Positions 1 to 8,635 are shown, counted from the stretch's first letter. The stretch is DNA of 64,000 nt from Treponema sp. (GCA_017381365.1 JAFOCI010000078.1:1-64000), one strand, 5' to 3'. The notes: generated by a model from the letters alone, not told the origin. A program made the numbers and translations.

Positions 1-98
1 CGATGCTCAGCGACAAAAAAGATTTTGATGTACAAAAGATGATTGGCAAATATAAACCAATGTCTTTTGCAGAAGAAGCTTTGACTGCCATGAATTAA
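1..98 (+). CDS. C-terminal end of an unrecognised CDS
   Basis: An open frame enters from the left edge and stops at TAA 96-98. The visible tail ends KYKPMSFAEEALTAMN. I do not recognise the family from about 32 residues. It is followed by hairpins rather than a close downstream gene, so it probably ends a transcription unit. Confidence 0.6.
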   Translation, partial: MLSDKKDFDVQKMIGKYKPMSFAEEALTAMN

Positions 99-107
99 GT
101 ATTTTAG

Positions 108-181
108 AAAGTCGACTTGTTCGTTGACTTTTTATGGGAGAACTAATATAAAAGCACCGCTCAAATAGCGCGGCACTTTTA
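108..181. terminator. Two hairpins after the first CDS
   Basis: The first hairpin pairs AAAGTCGAC (108-116) with GTTGACTTT (123-131) and is followed by TTATGGGAG. The second is an imperfect stem around 151-179 (AAAGCACCGCT against AGCGCGGCACTTT) ending in a T run, which fits a terminator. The first resembles the leader hairpins in front of cysK and the deaminase gene at 14362. Confidence 0.45.
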
Positions 182-239
182 TATTTGCAAATCTGCGTTG
201 CAGATGTTGTAGATTGTACTGTTCGCTCACGCGAACGCT

Positions 240-290
240 AAAAAGTCAAAAACAAATCTGAAGATTGGTTTTTGACTTTTTGTAGGAGAA
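240..290 (+). promoter_or_regulatory. Leader hairpin directly before the cysK ribosome binding site
   Basis: AAAAAGTCAAAAAC (240-253) pairs perfectly with GTTTTTGACTTTTT (268-281). An inner AATCT/AGATT stem closes the loop. The Shine-Dalgarno AGGAGA lies at 284-289, immediately after the stem. It could be a terminator/attenuator or a translation-control hairpin. The same plan recurs at 14308-14346, so it may also be a mobile repeat. Confidence 0.5.
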
Positions 291-295
291 ATGAA

Positions 296-1276
296 ATGGC
301 AAAATTATATGATTCAATTACAGAACTGGTTGGAGAAACTCCTCTTGTAAGGCTGCACAGATTTGAAGAAGCTCAGGGGGCGGTTGGAAATATTTTAGGA
401 AAGTTTGAATATTTTAACCCAAGCGGAAGTGTAAAGGATCGGGCGGCTTTGAATATTATTGAAGAAGCAGAAAAGCGTGGCGACATAAAACCTGGTGACA
501 CTTTGCTTGATTATACCAGCGGAAACACAGGAATCGGAGAAGCAACCTTTGCTAATGCAAAGGGGTATAAGCTGGTGATTGTAATTCAGCCTGGTGTTTC
601 TAAGGAACGTTCCCAGATTCTTAAGGCATTGGGTGCAACTTTGCTGCAGGTAACTGATGTACCGGGATTTCCAGAACTTTTGCAAAACGGTCTTTCAATG
701 GAAGGACTGGATAGAGTATTTAAAGCTTTTGCAAAACAGAACGGATGGTATTATTTGAATCAGTGTGCCGATATTAATAACTCGCTGGCACATGTAAAAG
801 GAACAGGGCCTGAAATCTGGGAAGCTACTGGCGGTAAGGTTGATTATGTTGTTCAGCTTGTTGGTACTGGTGGAACTTTAAGCGGTCTTGCAAAATATTT
901 CCGTGAAAAGAATCCTAATGTAAAGATTATTGGAGCTCAGCCGGCGGAACAGTCTAAGAAAAATCCGAATTTTCCCGACAGAAATACAATTGACGGGGTT
1001 TTGAATTTTAATGGAGTTCCTGAACAGAATTATCCTCCGCTTTTTACTGCTTTTGATACAAAATGGGATGAATGTTTTGATGTTGTGGCAGAGGATGCTT
1101 ATGAAACTGGAAGAAAACTTGTTAGTACAGAAGGATTTTTTGTTGGTCAGTCGGCAGGAGCTGCTTTGTGGGTTGCAAGTAAGATAGCAAAACGTCCGGA
1201 GGCAAAAGGCAAAAATATTGTTGTAATTCTGGCAGATAATGCTTTTAAATATCTTTCTACAAATATGTATAAATAA
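296..1276 (+). CDS. cysK: Cysteine synthase (O-acetylserine sulfhydrylase)
   Basis: The 326-residue PLP enzyme should make cysteine from O-acetylserine and sulfide in the cytoplasm. Family marks are PSGSVKDR with the PLP lysine at K47, the substrate loop TSGNTGIG near residue 74, and the phosphate-binding GTGGT near 190; the length is normal. I place the start at 296 because AGGAGA sits six bases upstream; the longer frame from 272 would run through the leader hairpin. Two more sulfur amino-acid enzymes follow on the same strand, each preceded by its own intergenic repeat. The family also contains cystathionine beta-synthase-like enzymes, but no CBS domain is present. Confidence 0.93.
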   Translation: MAKLYDSITELVGETPLVRLHRFEEAQGAVGNILGKFEYFNPSGSVKDRAALNIIEEAEKRGDIKPGDTLLDYTSGNTGIGEATFANAKGYKLVIVIQPGVSKERSQILKALGATLLQVTDVPGFPELLQNGLSMEGLDRVFKAFAKQNGWYYLNQCADINNSLAHVKGTGPEIWEATGGKVDYVVQLVGTGGTLSGLAKYFREKNPNVKIIGAQPAEQSKKNPNFPDRNTIDGVLNFNGVPEQNYPPLFTAFDTKWDECFDVVAEDAYETGRKLVSTEGFFVGQSAGAALWVASKIAKRPEAKGKNIVVILADNAFKYLSTNMYK

Positions 1277-1290
1277 TTGTTGTAATAAAG

Positions 1291-1415
1291 TATGGGCGTT
1301 CCGGCTGGTTTCGACAGGCTCAACCGACGCCGTCGTGCGTTCCAGCCTTCCGCTTTCGCTCCATTGGACGCAGCAAAGCTGCTTACCAACTTCGGGCTTC
1401 CATGCACTAACGCAA
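1291..1415. repeat. REP-like intergenic repeat
   Basis: This GC-richer block between cysK and the next gene contains small dyads such as GCAGCAAAGCTGC. A 28-base stretch at 1363-1390 recurs exactly at 58208-58235, and the segment near 1391-1415 reappears in reverse complement around 59436-59462. It is open in the downstream reading frame, which artificially lengthens that ORF. It is a dispersed non-coding repeat. Confidence 0.7.
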
Positions 1416-1453
1416 ATTTTATCCGTACAAATTATTTAGAAAGGAATACAAAA

Positions 1454-2617
1454 ATGGCAGTTTCACTAGAAACAAAATGTCTTCATTTAGTTGAAGAAGA
1501 AAATACAGAAGATGAATGTAAAAAAACATTGCATTATGGTTCAGTAAGTTTTCCTATTTATCAGACTGCAACTTATGCACATCCGGCAGTAGGACAGAGT
1601 ACTGGTTTTGATTATTCAAGATTACAGAATCCAACAAGAGCACAAGTTGAAAAAGTGGTGGCTCAGCTGGAGGGTGGAATAGATGCTTTTGCTTTGTCTT
1701 CAGGAATGGCAGCTATTAGTTTACTTTTTGAAATCTTCAAACCTGGAGATCATCTTATAATTGATTCAGATCTTTATGGTGGGGCAATCCGCCTTTTTGA
1801 TCATGTTACTGCAAAAAATGGAATTGAGTTTACAAGGGCAAACTGCAGTTGTGATGATGTTGAGTCCTTAATAAAGTCAAACACAAAAGCAGTCTATATT
1901 GAAACTCCAACTAATCCTATGATGAATGTTACAGACATTAAAAATCTGGCAGAAATTGCAAAGCGTCATGGAATTCTTTTGATTGTAGACAATACATTTC
2001 TTTCACCATATTTTCAGAATCCTCTTTTGCTTGGTGCTGATGTTGTGATTCATAGCGGAACAAAATATCTTGCAGGCCATAATGATACTCTGGCAGGTTT
2101 TATTGTTACTAATAAATTAGAGATTCAGGAAAAACTCAGGTTTTTAATTAAAACCACAGGAGCTGGACTTGCTCCTTTTGATTGCTGGCTTGTTTTAAGA
2201 GGAATTAAAACTCTGGCTTTAAGAATGGAAGCTACTCAGAAAAATGCATTTAAGATTGTAGAGTGGCTTAAAAATCAAAAGTCTGTTACAAAGGTTATTT
2301 ATCCCGGGCTTAAAGAACATCCTGGTTATGAAATTATGAAAAAGCAGTCCAAAGGTTTTGGTGCAATGGTAACTTTTAATGTTACTGATGAAGCTAAAGC
2401 TAAAAAAATACTTGGTTCTGTTAAATTGATTCAGTATGCTGAAAGTCTTGGGGGTGTAGAAACTTTAATTACCTATCCTACAACTCAAACTCATGCAGAT
2501 GTTCCTGAAGAACTCCGCTTAAAAAATGGAATTACTCCTGCAACTTTGAGACTTTCTGTTGGTATTGAAAATGCTGAAGATTTAATTGAAGATTTAAAAC
2601 AGGCGTTTAAGAGTTAG
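1454..2617 (+). CDS. Transsulfuration-family PLP enzyme (cystathionine or methionine lyase/synthase type)
   Basis: A 387-residue member of the Cys/Met metabolism PLP family. The PLP lysine is K204 in HSGTKYLAGHND, VDNTF (178-182) carries the cofactor aspartate, and SLGGVETL is the typical C-terminal motif. Sequence alone does not separate cystathionine gamma-lyase, cystathionine gamma-synthase, O-acetylhomoserine sulfhydrylase and methionine gamma-lyase. The ATG at 1454 is preceded by AAAGGA; the frame extends upstream to 1292 only because the intergenic repeat is open. Its neighbours, cysK and a PatB-type lyase, support a role in cysteine/methionine interconversion. Confidence 0.9.
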   Translation: MAVSLETKCLHLVEEENTEDECKKTLHYGSVSFPIYQTATYAHPAVGQSTGFDYSRLQNPTRAQVEKVVAQLEGGIDAFALSSGMAAISLLFEIFKPGDHLIIDSDLYGGAIRLFDHVTAKNGIEFTRANCSCDDVESLIKSNTKAVYIETPTNPMMNVTDIKNLAEIAKRHGILLIVDNTFLSPYFQNPLLLGADVVIHSGTKYLAGHNDTLAGFIVTNKLEIQEKLRFLIKTTGAGLAPFDCWLVLRGIKTLALRMEATQKNAFKIVEWLKNQKSVTKVIYPGLKEHPGYEIMKKQSKGFGAMVTFNVTDEAKAKKILGSVKLIQYAESLGGVETLITYPTTQTHADVPEELRLKNGITPATLRLSVGIENAEDLIEDLKQAFKS

Positions 2618-2627
2618 CGATTGGAAC

Positions 2628-2716
2628 ACCTTTAGTCCCGGAGCAAAGCGCAGGGATGAGCCGCGCAAGACGGTGAAGTGTGAAAAGCGCGACCTGAACG
2701 AAGTGAAGGGAACTCC
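2628..2716. repeat. GC-richer intergenic block, possibly a REP-like element
   Basis: Between the transsulfuration gene and the PatB gene lies a stretch with base composition unlike its surroundings and short partial dyads (CCGGAG against CTCCCGG). It has no convincing reading frame. It looks like another intergenic repeat, but I found no second copy by eye. Confidence 0.3.
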
Positions 2717-2736
2717 CGGAAAATCAGGAGGAAAAA

Positions 2737-3903
2737 ATGAAATTTGATTTTGATACTGTTGTAAATAGAAAAAATACAAATGCAATAAAATATGATCTGG
2801 CAAATAAAAGAGGAAAGCCAGAAGATGCAGTAAGTTTATGGGTTGCTGATATGGATTTTCCTACAGCTCCTTGTATTCAGAAAGCGGTGGCAGAAAAAGC
2901 AGCTCACGGAATCTGGGGTTATAGTCGTCCGGATAACAGATATTATGATGCTTTAAAAAAATGGTATAAAGAGCGCCATAATTTTGAAGTTCAGAATGAA
3001 TGGGTTGTGAATACTCCAGGAGTTTGTTTTGCTTTGGCTGCCGCTATTAAGGCTTTTACAAATGAAGGTGAAAGCGTATTGATTCAAAAACCGGTATATT
3101 ATCCGTTTTTTAATATTATAAATTCTTTGCAACGAAAAGTTGTAAACAGTTCCCTTATTTTGAAAAATAATCATTACGAAATTGATTTTGATGATTTTGA
3201 GAGAAAGATTGTGCAGGAAAATGTGAAAATGTTTATTTTATGTTCTCCTCACAATCCAGGCGGACGAGTATGGACAAAACAGGAATTACAAAAAATCTCT
3301 GAAATATGTCTTGCACATAATGTTCTTGTTGTGAGTGATGAAATTCATTCTGACATTACTTTTGGATGTAATGTTCATACCGTTTACGGATCTTTATCTG
3401 AACAGGCTTTAAAGAATTCAATTATTTGTACTGCCCCAAGCAAAAGTTTTAACCTGGCAGGGTTGCAGTTTTCAAATATTTTCATAGCAGATGAAAAGCT
3501 GAGAAAAGCATTTTCCAAAGAACTGGATAAGACTGGTTATGATGAACCTTCTGTTTTTGGAATTGTTGCAGCTACTGCGGCTTATTCGGAAGGGGCTGAC
3601 TGGTTTGATTCTGTAAAATCTTATATTTGGGAAAACATTCTGTTTGCGAAGAGATATATAGAAGAAAATGCATCACAAATAAAAGTTCTGGTTCCAGAAG
3701 GAACTTATCTTTTGTGGCTGGATTTTTCAGAGACCGGACTTTCAGATTCTGAAATAAATGACAGGATCCTGAATAAAGCAAAAGTCTGGCTTGATAGCGG
3801 AAGTATGTTTGGAAAGGAAGGGGAGAAGTTTCAGAGAATTAATTGTGCAACTCCACGGATTATTCTTGAAGATGCACTTAAAAGAATCTGCAGTCAGTTT
3901 TAG
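2737..3903 (+). CDS. patB: PatB/MalY-type PLP C-S lyase (cystathionine beta-lyase)
   Basis: A 388-residue fold-type I aminotransferase-family protein. The N-terminus with LWVADMDFPTAP is characteristic of the MalY/PatB branch. SPHNPGGRVW (170-179), the D201 in VVSDEIHSD and K236 in APSKSFNLAG are the PLP-site motifs. Members cleave cystathionine to homocysteine or release thiols and H2S from cysteine conjugates. AGGAGG ten bases upstream fixes the start. Third gene of the sulfur amino-acid block. Regulatory functions are known for MalY itself, but nothing here indicates one. Confidence 0.9.
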   Translation: MKFDFDTVVNRKNTNAIKYDLANKRGKPEDAVSLWVADMDFPTAPCIQKAVAEKAAHGIWGYSRPDNRYYDALKKWYKERHNFEVQNEWVVNTPGVCFALAAAIKAFTNEGESVLIQKPVYYPFFNIINSLQRKVVNSSLILKNNHYEIDFDDFERKIVQENVKMFILCSPHNPGGRVWTKQELQKISEICLAHNVLVVSDEIHSDITFGCNVHTVYGSLSEQALKNSIICTAPSKSFNLAGLQFSNIFIADEKLRKAFSKELDKTGYDEPSVFGIVAATAAYSEGADWFDSVKSYIWENILFAKRYIEENASQIKVLVPEGTYLLWLDFSETGLSDSEINDRILNKAKVWLDSGSMFGKEGEKFQRINCATPRIILEDALKRICSQF

Positions 3904-3981
3904 TGCAAAAATCCATCAGGTTTTAGATATATTGAATGTGCTGTAATATTGTAAATTATCAAATTTCTACGGATGTAAAAG

Positions 3982-4686
3982 GTGATTCTTGAAGGAGTTT
4001 CTTTTACGGGTAATAAGATTTTTATTTCATATAAATACAAAGATACAAATGTGTATCCCTTGAAGAATGTGTTCGAAGAAGCTTGGGAACCTACTAAAGT
4101 CCGTGATTATGTTGATATTCTGCAACAGAAACTAGAAAAGAAAAATCATATTAATAAAGGTGAAAAAGATGGAGAGGATTTGAGCGACTTTAAGGATGAA
4201 ACTATTGCATCACATCTTAGAGACAAAATCTATGATAGTTCTGTAACGATTGTTATGATTTCACCAAATATGAAAGAATCCGGAAACGAAGACGACCAAT
4301 GGATTCCTTGGGAAATTTCATATTCCTTAAAAGAAATAAATCGTAATGACAGACGAAAAACACCGAATGCTATTATAGCCATAGTTTTACCAGATAATAA
4401 TGGTTCTTATGATTATTATATTGAAGAAAATAAATGTTATTCTAATTGCAGTTGCCGGACATTATATACGGGAAGATTGTTCACGATTATAGCAAAAAAT
4501 ATGTTTAACATTATAGAGCCTGAGTATAAAAACTGTCCAAATAAAACAGTTTTGGTTGGAGATGAATCTTATATCCAATCTGTAAAATGGGTAGATTTTA
4601 TGAAAGACCCAAATTTTTATATTGAAAAATCATTGCAAATTAAAAACAATTGGGATAAATATGATATTGTTAAGCAAGTAAGTTAG
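3982..4686 (+). CDS. TIR-like domain protein (ThsB/DUF1863 type)
   Basis: A 234-residue protein opening with IFISYKYKD, the first strand of a TIR-like fold. It continues with SVTIVMISPNM and WIPWEISYSL, matching the TIR core order of the DUF1863/ThsB group. Such domains make cyclic ADP-ribose signals or cleave NAD in anti-phage systems. The only upstream start I see in frame is GTG at 3982, with no convincing Shine-Dalgarno, so the N-terminus is uncertain. The next gene starts 10 bases downstream and encodes a membrane protein, which suggests a sensor/enzyme plus membrane-effector pair. I see no SIR2-SLOG ThsA gene beside it. Confidence 0.75.
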   Translation: MILEGVSFTGNKIFISYKYKDTNVYPLKNVFEEAWEPTKVRDYVDILQQKLEKKNHINKGEKDGEDLSDFKDETIASHLRDKIYDSSVTIVMISPNMKESGNEDDQWIPWEISYSLKEINRNDRRKTPNAIIAIVLPDNNGSYDYYIEENKCYSNCSCRTLYTGRLFTIIAKNMFNIIEPEYKNCPNKTVLVGDESYIQSVKWVDFMKDPNFYIEKSLQIKNNWDKYDIVKQVS

Positions 4687-4696
4687 GAGAAATACT

Positions 4697-5932
4697 ATGA
4701 CAGAAGATGACCGCTTATATCTACAATTCCTTCAGAACAATATTGCACGAATGAATACAAATTCTGTTCAGGCTAAGGGCTGGTGCATTGCGATTGTTGC
4801 AGCTTTACTGGCTATTTTTGCGCAAACGAATAATGAATTGTTTATTTGGATTTGCCTTATTCCAGTTATTTTGTTTTGTATCTTGGATGCTTTATATTTG
4901 CAACAGGAACATAAATTCGTTGGAATGTACAATGATTATGTTAAAGGTAAAGAAAACAAACCAAATGTATATGAAATGCCAATGAAGTCCTATGCAAAAG
5001 GCGTGAAGGGATTTTTGAAGGCTCTATGTTCTTGGTCTGTAGGACTTGTTTATGGAATTTTACTGCTTACAGCTGCTATTGTGGGCATGATAAGCGAAAC
5101 AAAGCACATTCGTAAAGAAGAACTTACAGGACAAAAAATTGTTGATTTAGCAGATATAAAGAATTTTTCTTTTTTTGAGAAAATAAATCTTCCAATATTT
5201 ATCATAATTCTTGTAGCTACATTTCTGATTTCAATAATAATAGCATGTGTTTTGGCAAAAAGGTCAGATAGTTCCAAAGAAAATAAATCGAAAATCGAAT
5301 TAGGATGTACTGTTTTTTCAACTATTTTATCACCTGTTCTTACAATCGTGTCGGTTTTACTTGTTGTTCTTACATTACAGCTTCAGTCAAAAAATTCTAA
5401 ACAAGACAGTTATAACACTGAGTTTTCTATACTTTTTGCTGAGATGAAGGACTTCATAGAAGGTCTTTCTGTTGAAGTAAAATATAATATATATTCTGAA
5501 GAGCCTGTTACATTAACAAAGTTAGAAGTTATAGATGAACTTGCTTACTATTTAAAACACGGAAAAAAGGTTAGGCAATTTTTTAATAATGATGTTTCTC
5601 AAAATGAAATGCTTATTTCAGCAAAAACTGATTGGAATTCTATAAAACCAGGGGAGTTTTATTCTGAAAATGGAAAAGTCTATGTGGTGAAAGAACGCCC
5701 TGAAAGTGAATCTAAATATTTTGAAGCGATAAATAAAAGGTTCAGGAATATTTTTAAGCCCATATTTGAATTGCTTGCAAACAAGGACAACGAACATCGC
5801 GAAACACACAAACAATTATTTGCATCATATATGAATAAGAATTGTTTTGAAGCTTATTTGGAAACTCGTTGGAAGCCTCAGAACTTTCCTGACACAGGTG
5901 TTTTAGTTGAACTTATTGAATTAAGCTATTGA
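4697..5932 (+). CDS. Multi-pass membrane protein with AbiC-like C-terminal region
   Basis: A 411-residue protein with hydrophobic segments at about residues 27-45, 50-68, 113-133, 165-187 and 207-230, then a soluble C-terminal half. The region after the last membrane pair (LQSKNSKQDSYNTEFSILF) resembles the putative phage abortive-infection family putAbiC, which also has two membrane helices followed by a helical domain; I can see only weak similarity. It follows the TIR gene by 10 bases with AGGAG before the ATG, so the two are probably co-transcribed. Inference: TIR-made signal gates a membrane effector. It could instead be an unrelated membrane protein. Confidence 0.6.
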   Translation: MTEDDRLYLQFLQNNIARMNTNSVQAKGWCIAIVAALLAIFAQTNNELFIWICLIPVILFCILDALYLQQEHKFVGMYNDYVKGKENKPNVYEMPMKSYAKGVKGFLKALCSWSVGLVYGILLLTAAIVGMISETKHIRKEELTGQKIVDLADIKNFSFFEKINLPIFIIILVATFLISIIIACVLAKRSDSSKENKSKIELGCTVFSTILSPVLTIVSVLLVVLTLQLQSKNSKQDSYNTEFSILFAEMKDFIEGLSVEVKYNIYSEEPVTLTKLEVIDELAYYLKHGKKVRQFFNNDVSQNEMLISAKTDWNSIKPGEFYSENGKVYVVKERPESESKYFEAINKRFRNIFKPIFELLANKDNEHRETHKQLFASYMNKNCFEAYLETRWKPQNFPDTGVLVELIELSY

Positions 5933-5949
5933 AAATTCCCTCATAAAAG

Positions 5950-6104
5950 CTTAAATGTGTTTTCTACCGAAAAAGTCTGCCTTAAAAGTGCGATTTTCTT
6001 TAAGTTTTGTAGAGAAAAATGTGGCAAATAGCCCCAAAACACAAGGAAAAATGTGATTTTTACCTCAAAAAATACTGGAAAAATGTGATTAATGGATTTA
6101 TAAT
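5950..6104 (+). promoter_or_regulatory. 32-bp-phased AAAAATGTG array and leaderless promoter
   Basis: GAAAAATGTG occurs at 6014-6023, 6046-6055 and 6078-6087, each exactly 32 bp apart. A weaker copy at 5950-5959 keeps AAATGTG at 64 bp from the first full copy, and a degenerate one sits near 5981. A TATAAT box at 6099-6104 ends six bases before the ATG at 6111, and the last motif lies where a -35 element would be. The same arrangement precedes the second DUF4143 gene at 29000. It looks like a multi-site operator or activator array. Confidence 0.7.
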
Positions 6105-6110
6105 GTCATT

Positions 6111-7472
6111 ATGCTTAGGCGAAAAGTAGATGATTATTTGATTCTGTGGAAAAACAATCCAGACAGGCTCCCTCTTGTAATAAAAGGTGCAAGGCAAATT
6201 GGAAAAACCTTTTCTGTAAGGAATTTTGCAAAGTCTTACAAGAACTTTATCGAAATCAATTTTATTACTGATCCGCAGTTTAAAACGGTTTTTAAAAATG
6301 GATATTCACCGGAATCTATAATAAGGGAAATCACTCTTTTAAGGCCAGACTGGAATTTTATACCAAATGAAACATTGATTCTTTTTGATGAAATTCAGGT
6401 TTTCCCTGACTGCACTACGAGCCTTAAGTTTTTTAAGATTGACGGCAGATATGATGTAATCTGCTCTGGTTCACTTTTGGGCATCAATTACAATCAAATT
6501 ACTTCTGTCAGTGTAGGTTATAAAACTGATTATGAAATGTATTCACTGGATTTTGAAGAATTCCTTTGGGCGAAAGGTTATAAGCAGGAACAAATAGACA
6601 GCATTCTGGAACACATGATAAATCAGACTCCTTTTGGCGAACTTGAATACAATGTATGGATGGAAAACTTTATGGAATACACAACTTTGGGTGGAATGCC
6701 TAAGGTTGTAGATATGTTCATCACCAATAAAAATTATTTCGGTACATTGCAGGAACAGCGGCAGATTTTGAAATCTTACGAAGATGACATTACAAAATAT
6801 GCATTCGGGCTTGATAAGGCTAAGCTTAAGAATGTTTATAATCATATTTCGGTTTTTCTTGCAAAAGAAAACAAGCGTTACCAAATTACAAAAGTTGCTC
6901 CTGGCGCTAGAAACAGAGAATACATTGGGACAATAGACTGGCTGAATGATGCCGGAATCATTAATATCTGTTATTGTCTTGAAAGTCCGGAGCTTCCACT
7001 TAAGGGAAATTACAAACCGAATGATTATAAGATTTATTGGCGTGATACAGGTCTTTTGATTGCCTCTCTTGATGAAGAGGCTCAGATTGATTTCAGGCAG
7101 AATAGAAACTTTAATACCTATAAAGGCGCAATCTATGAAAATATAATAGCAGATGCTTTTGTAAAACAGGGGTATGGTCTTTATTATTTTAAGAATGAAA
7201 AATCAACTTTGGAGATGGATTTTTTTGTGAGGGATATGAGAGGTTTGATTCCTGTAGAAGTTAAAGCCAGCGACAATGCAACAAAATCACTTTGTAATTT
7301 GATTGAGAAGGAAAAATATGCGGATATTCATTATGGAATAAAACTTTGCAAAAAAAACATTGGATTCAATGGTAAGTTTTATACATTTCCTTATTTCTGC
7401 TGCTTTATGCTAAAAAAATATCTGCAGAATTTTGATAAAACCCATTATTGTAACCAGAAGGAATCCAAATGA
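6111..7472 (+). CDS. AAA_14 ATPase with DUF4143 domain (copy 1)
   Basis: A 453-residue protein. The Walker A motif is KGARQIGKTF near residue 25 and Walker B is LILFDEIQ near 90, followed by CSGSLLG. The C-terminal DUF4143 region contains LEMDFFVRD and VEVKAS, a PD-(D/E)XK-like D-E-K pattern also seen in copy 2. The function of this common bacterial family is not established. There is no Shine-Dalgarno, and the TATAAT box six bases upstream predicts a transcript starting at or next to the ATG. It is distant from copy 2 (29000-30295), yet both carry the same upstream motif array. Confidence 0.88.
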   Translation: MLRRKVDDYLILWKNNPDRLPLVIKGARQIGKTFSVRNFAKSYKNFIEINFITDPQFKTVFKNGYSPESIIREITLLRPDWNFIPNETLILFDEIQVFPDCTTSLKFFKIDGRYDVICSGSLLGINYNQITSVSVGYKTDYEMYSLDFEEFLWAKGYKQEQIDSILEHMINQTPFGELEYNVWMENFMEYTTLGGMPKVVDMFITNKNYFGTLQEQRQILKSYEDDITKYAFGLDKAKLKNVYNHISVFLAKENKRYQITKVAPGARNREYIGTIDWLNDAGIINICYCLESPELPLKGNYKPNDYKIYWRDTGLLIASLDEEAQIDFRQNRNFNTYKGAIYENIIADAFVKQGYGLYYFKNEKSTLEMDFFVRDMRGLIPVEVKASDNATKSLCNLIEKEKYADIHYGIKLCKKNIGFNGKFYTFPYFCCFMLKKYLQNFDKTHYCNQKESK

Positions 7473-7565
7473 CAAAAACAGCTCACCCTGAACGAGAAAC
7501 TCAAAAACGCATTATTACATTTTTTCGGACTTTTCTCAATCTCCGTATTATACAAACAAAGAAGT

Positions 7566-8227
7566 TTATCGTATTCTAAAATATGGTCTTAAACTTGCAG
7601 AGTATCCTGGAGCCACCTCAAATTTGATTCCCTTTTCTTCCATTCGTTTCAAAACATCTTTTTTCTGTAAATACCCTGCATCCGCAAATATCGTCCCCTT
7701 TACAACTTCTGCCAGTTTTTCTGCGATTTTACAGTCAGCAATATTTGCATAACTGAAAATGATGTTTTCAAAATCGCCCTGTTCATTGCAGATTCCGCTC
7801 ATTTTGAATCCGTACCACCATCCTTTTGTAGATTTACTTCTTTTTGCAATGCCCTTTGTTACTTTGTGAGAGTAAATCTTATGATTCATGCAGACTGTTA
7901 TTGGTGTAGAATCCATGTAATGTATTTCAGATTCTTTTTCCTGTTCATTTCCATCAGGAAGTTCATAAATGCAAGGATAAATACAGTCGATTTGTTTGTT
8001 GCCTTCATGAAATTCTCATAATTCGGGAGATTTGGAACTTTGTCACTCATCAGTTCTTTTATCATTTTATGATAATTTTTCAGATCTCCCATTTTAAAAT
8101 GAAATCTGTAGATGTTCAGCGCGACAATCTGCTCAAGACTTAATTTCCATTGAGGACCTCGTTTTCCATTGAACTTTGAAATAAGAAATTCATACATCAA
8201 ATTTCCTTTAAGGCTCTTGAAAAACAT
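7566..8227 (-). pseudogene. IS982-family transposase remnant, frameshifted and truncated
   Basis: On the minus strand the first part (8227-7898) holds the N-terminal transposase region and the second part (7916-7566) continues with MDSTPITVC, HKVTKGIAKRSKSTKGWWYG and FADAGY, the IS982 DDE core. The two parts are in different frames, joined near 7905, so there is a frameshift. The C-terminus after FEVAPGYSA is missing compared with the usual roughly 290 residues. This is an inactive insertion-sequence relic at the edge of the decayed secreted-protein locus. Confidence 0.85.
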
Positions 8228-8544
8228 GCTGGTTAAGTTGTAAATTTGTTCATAAATAAGCGTAACTCTTTTTGATTTTTTTTGTGGTGATTAAAATTTT
8301 AAAGATTTACGCTTTTTTTGTAAATTCTTAACTAAACTCGAAATTCAGGCTATTTAAAGAAAAGACTTTTTTGGTTCGTAGAAAACGAACTAATTCTTGA
8401 TAACCGTTCAAAAAAATCAATATTTGGATTTAACAAATATATTTTATATTCTGTTATATTCTTTTTAGGATTATGCGAGTTATAAAAAATTATGTTTTGC
8501 TGTCCCAGAAATGAGGAAACTCTTATCATGTTTGGAACAGTGAC
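8228..8544. other. AT-rich gap after the IS982 relic
   Basis: No supported gene. It probably contains the left end of the IS982 copy. The motif AACTCGAAATT at 8336-8346 recurs in the inverted repeat at 8636-8677. Confidence 0.4.
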
Positions 8545-8625
8545 GGAATCCAACCTGTTACAGAATCTGATTGGAGTATAAACGGAACAGCTGTAGACCA
8601 TTCTGTTTATGTACCTTTGAACTAA
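8545..8625 (+). pseudogene. Tail of a type B double-glycine-leader protein
   Basis: The frame from about 8545 encodes a fragment ending SDWSINGTAVDHSVYVPLN and TAA. It matches the C-terminus of the leader protein at 22748-22989 (SNWSINGTAVEHSVYVPLN). The rest of the gene is absent. It lies upstream of an LRR gene, just as 22748-22989 lies upstream of the paralogous LRR gene at 23020. Confidence 0.75.
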
Positions 8626-8635
8626 TATTAAACAA

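Noticed and set aside
1292-1453. N-terminal extension of the transsulfuration enzyme
   Set aside because: These codons translate a dispersed non-coding repeat; the ATG at 1454 gives the normal family start.
6014-6087. Phased AAAAATGTG copies as a short CRISPR array
   Set aside because: The repeated unit is only about 10 bases, the spacing of 32 is too short for repeat plus spacer, and no cas genes are present.
7566-8227. IS982 relic as the source of the MITE copies
   Set aside because: The MITE ends (GGGGCTGTCC) are not of the IS982 type and do not occur at the borders of the relic.
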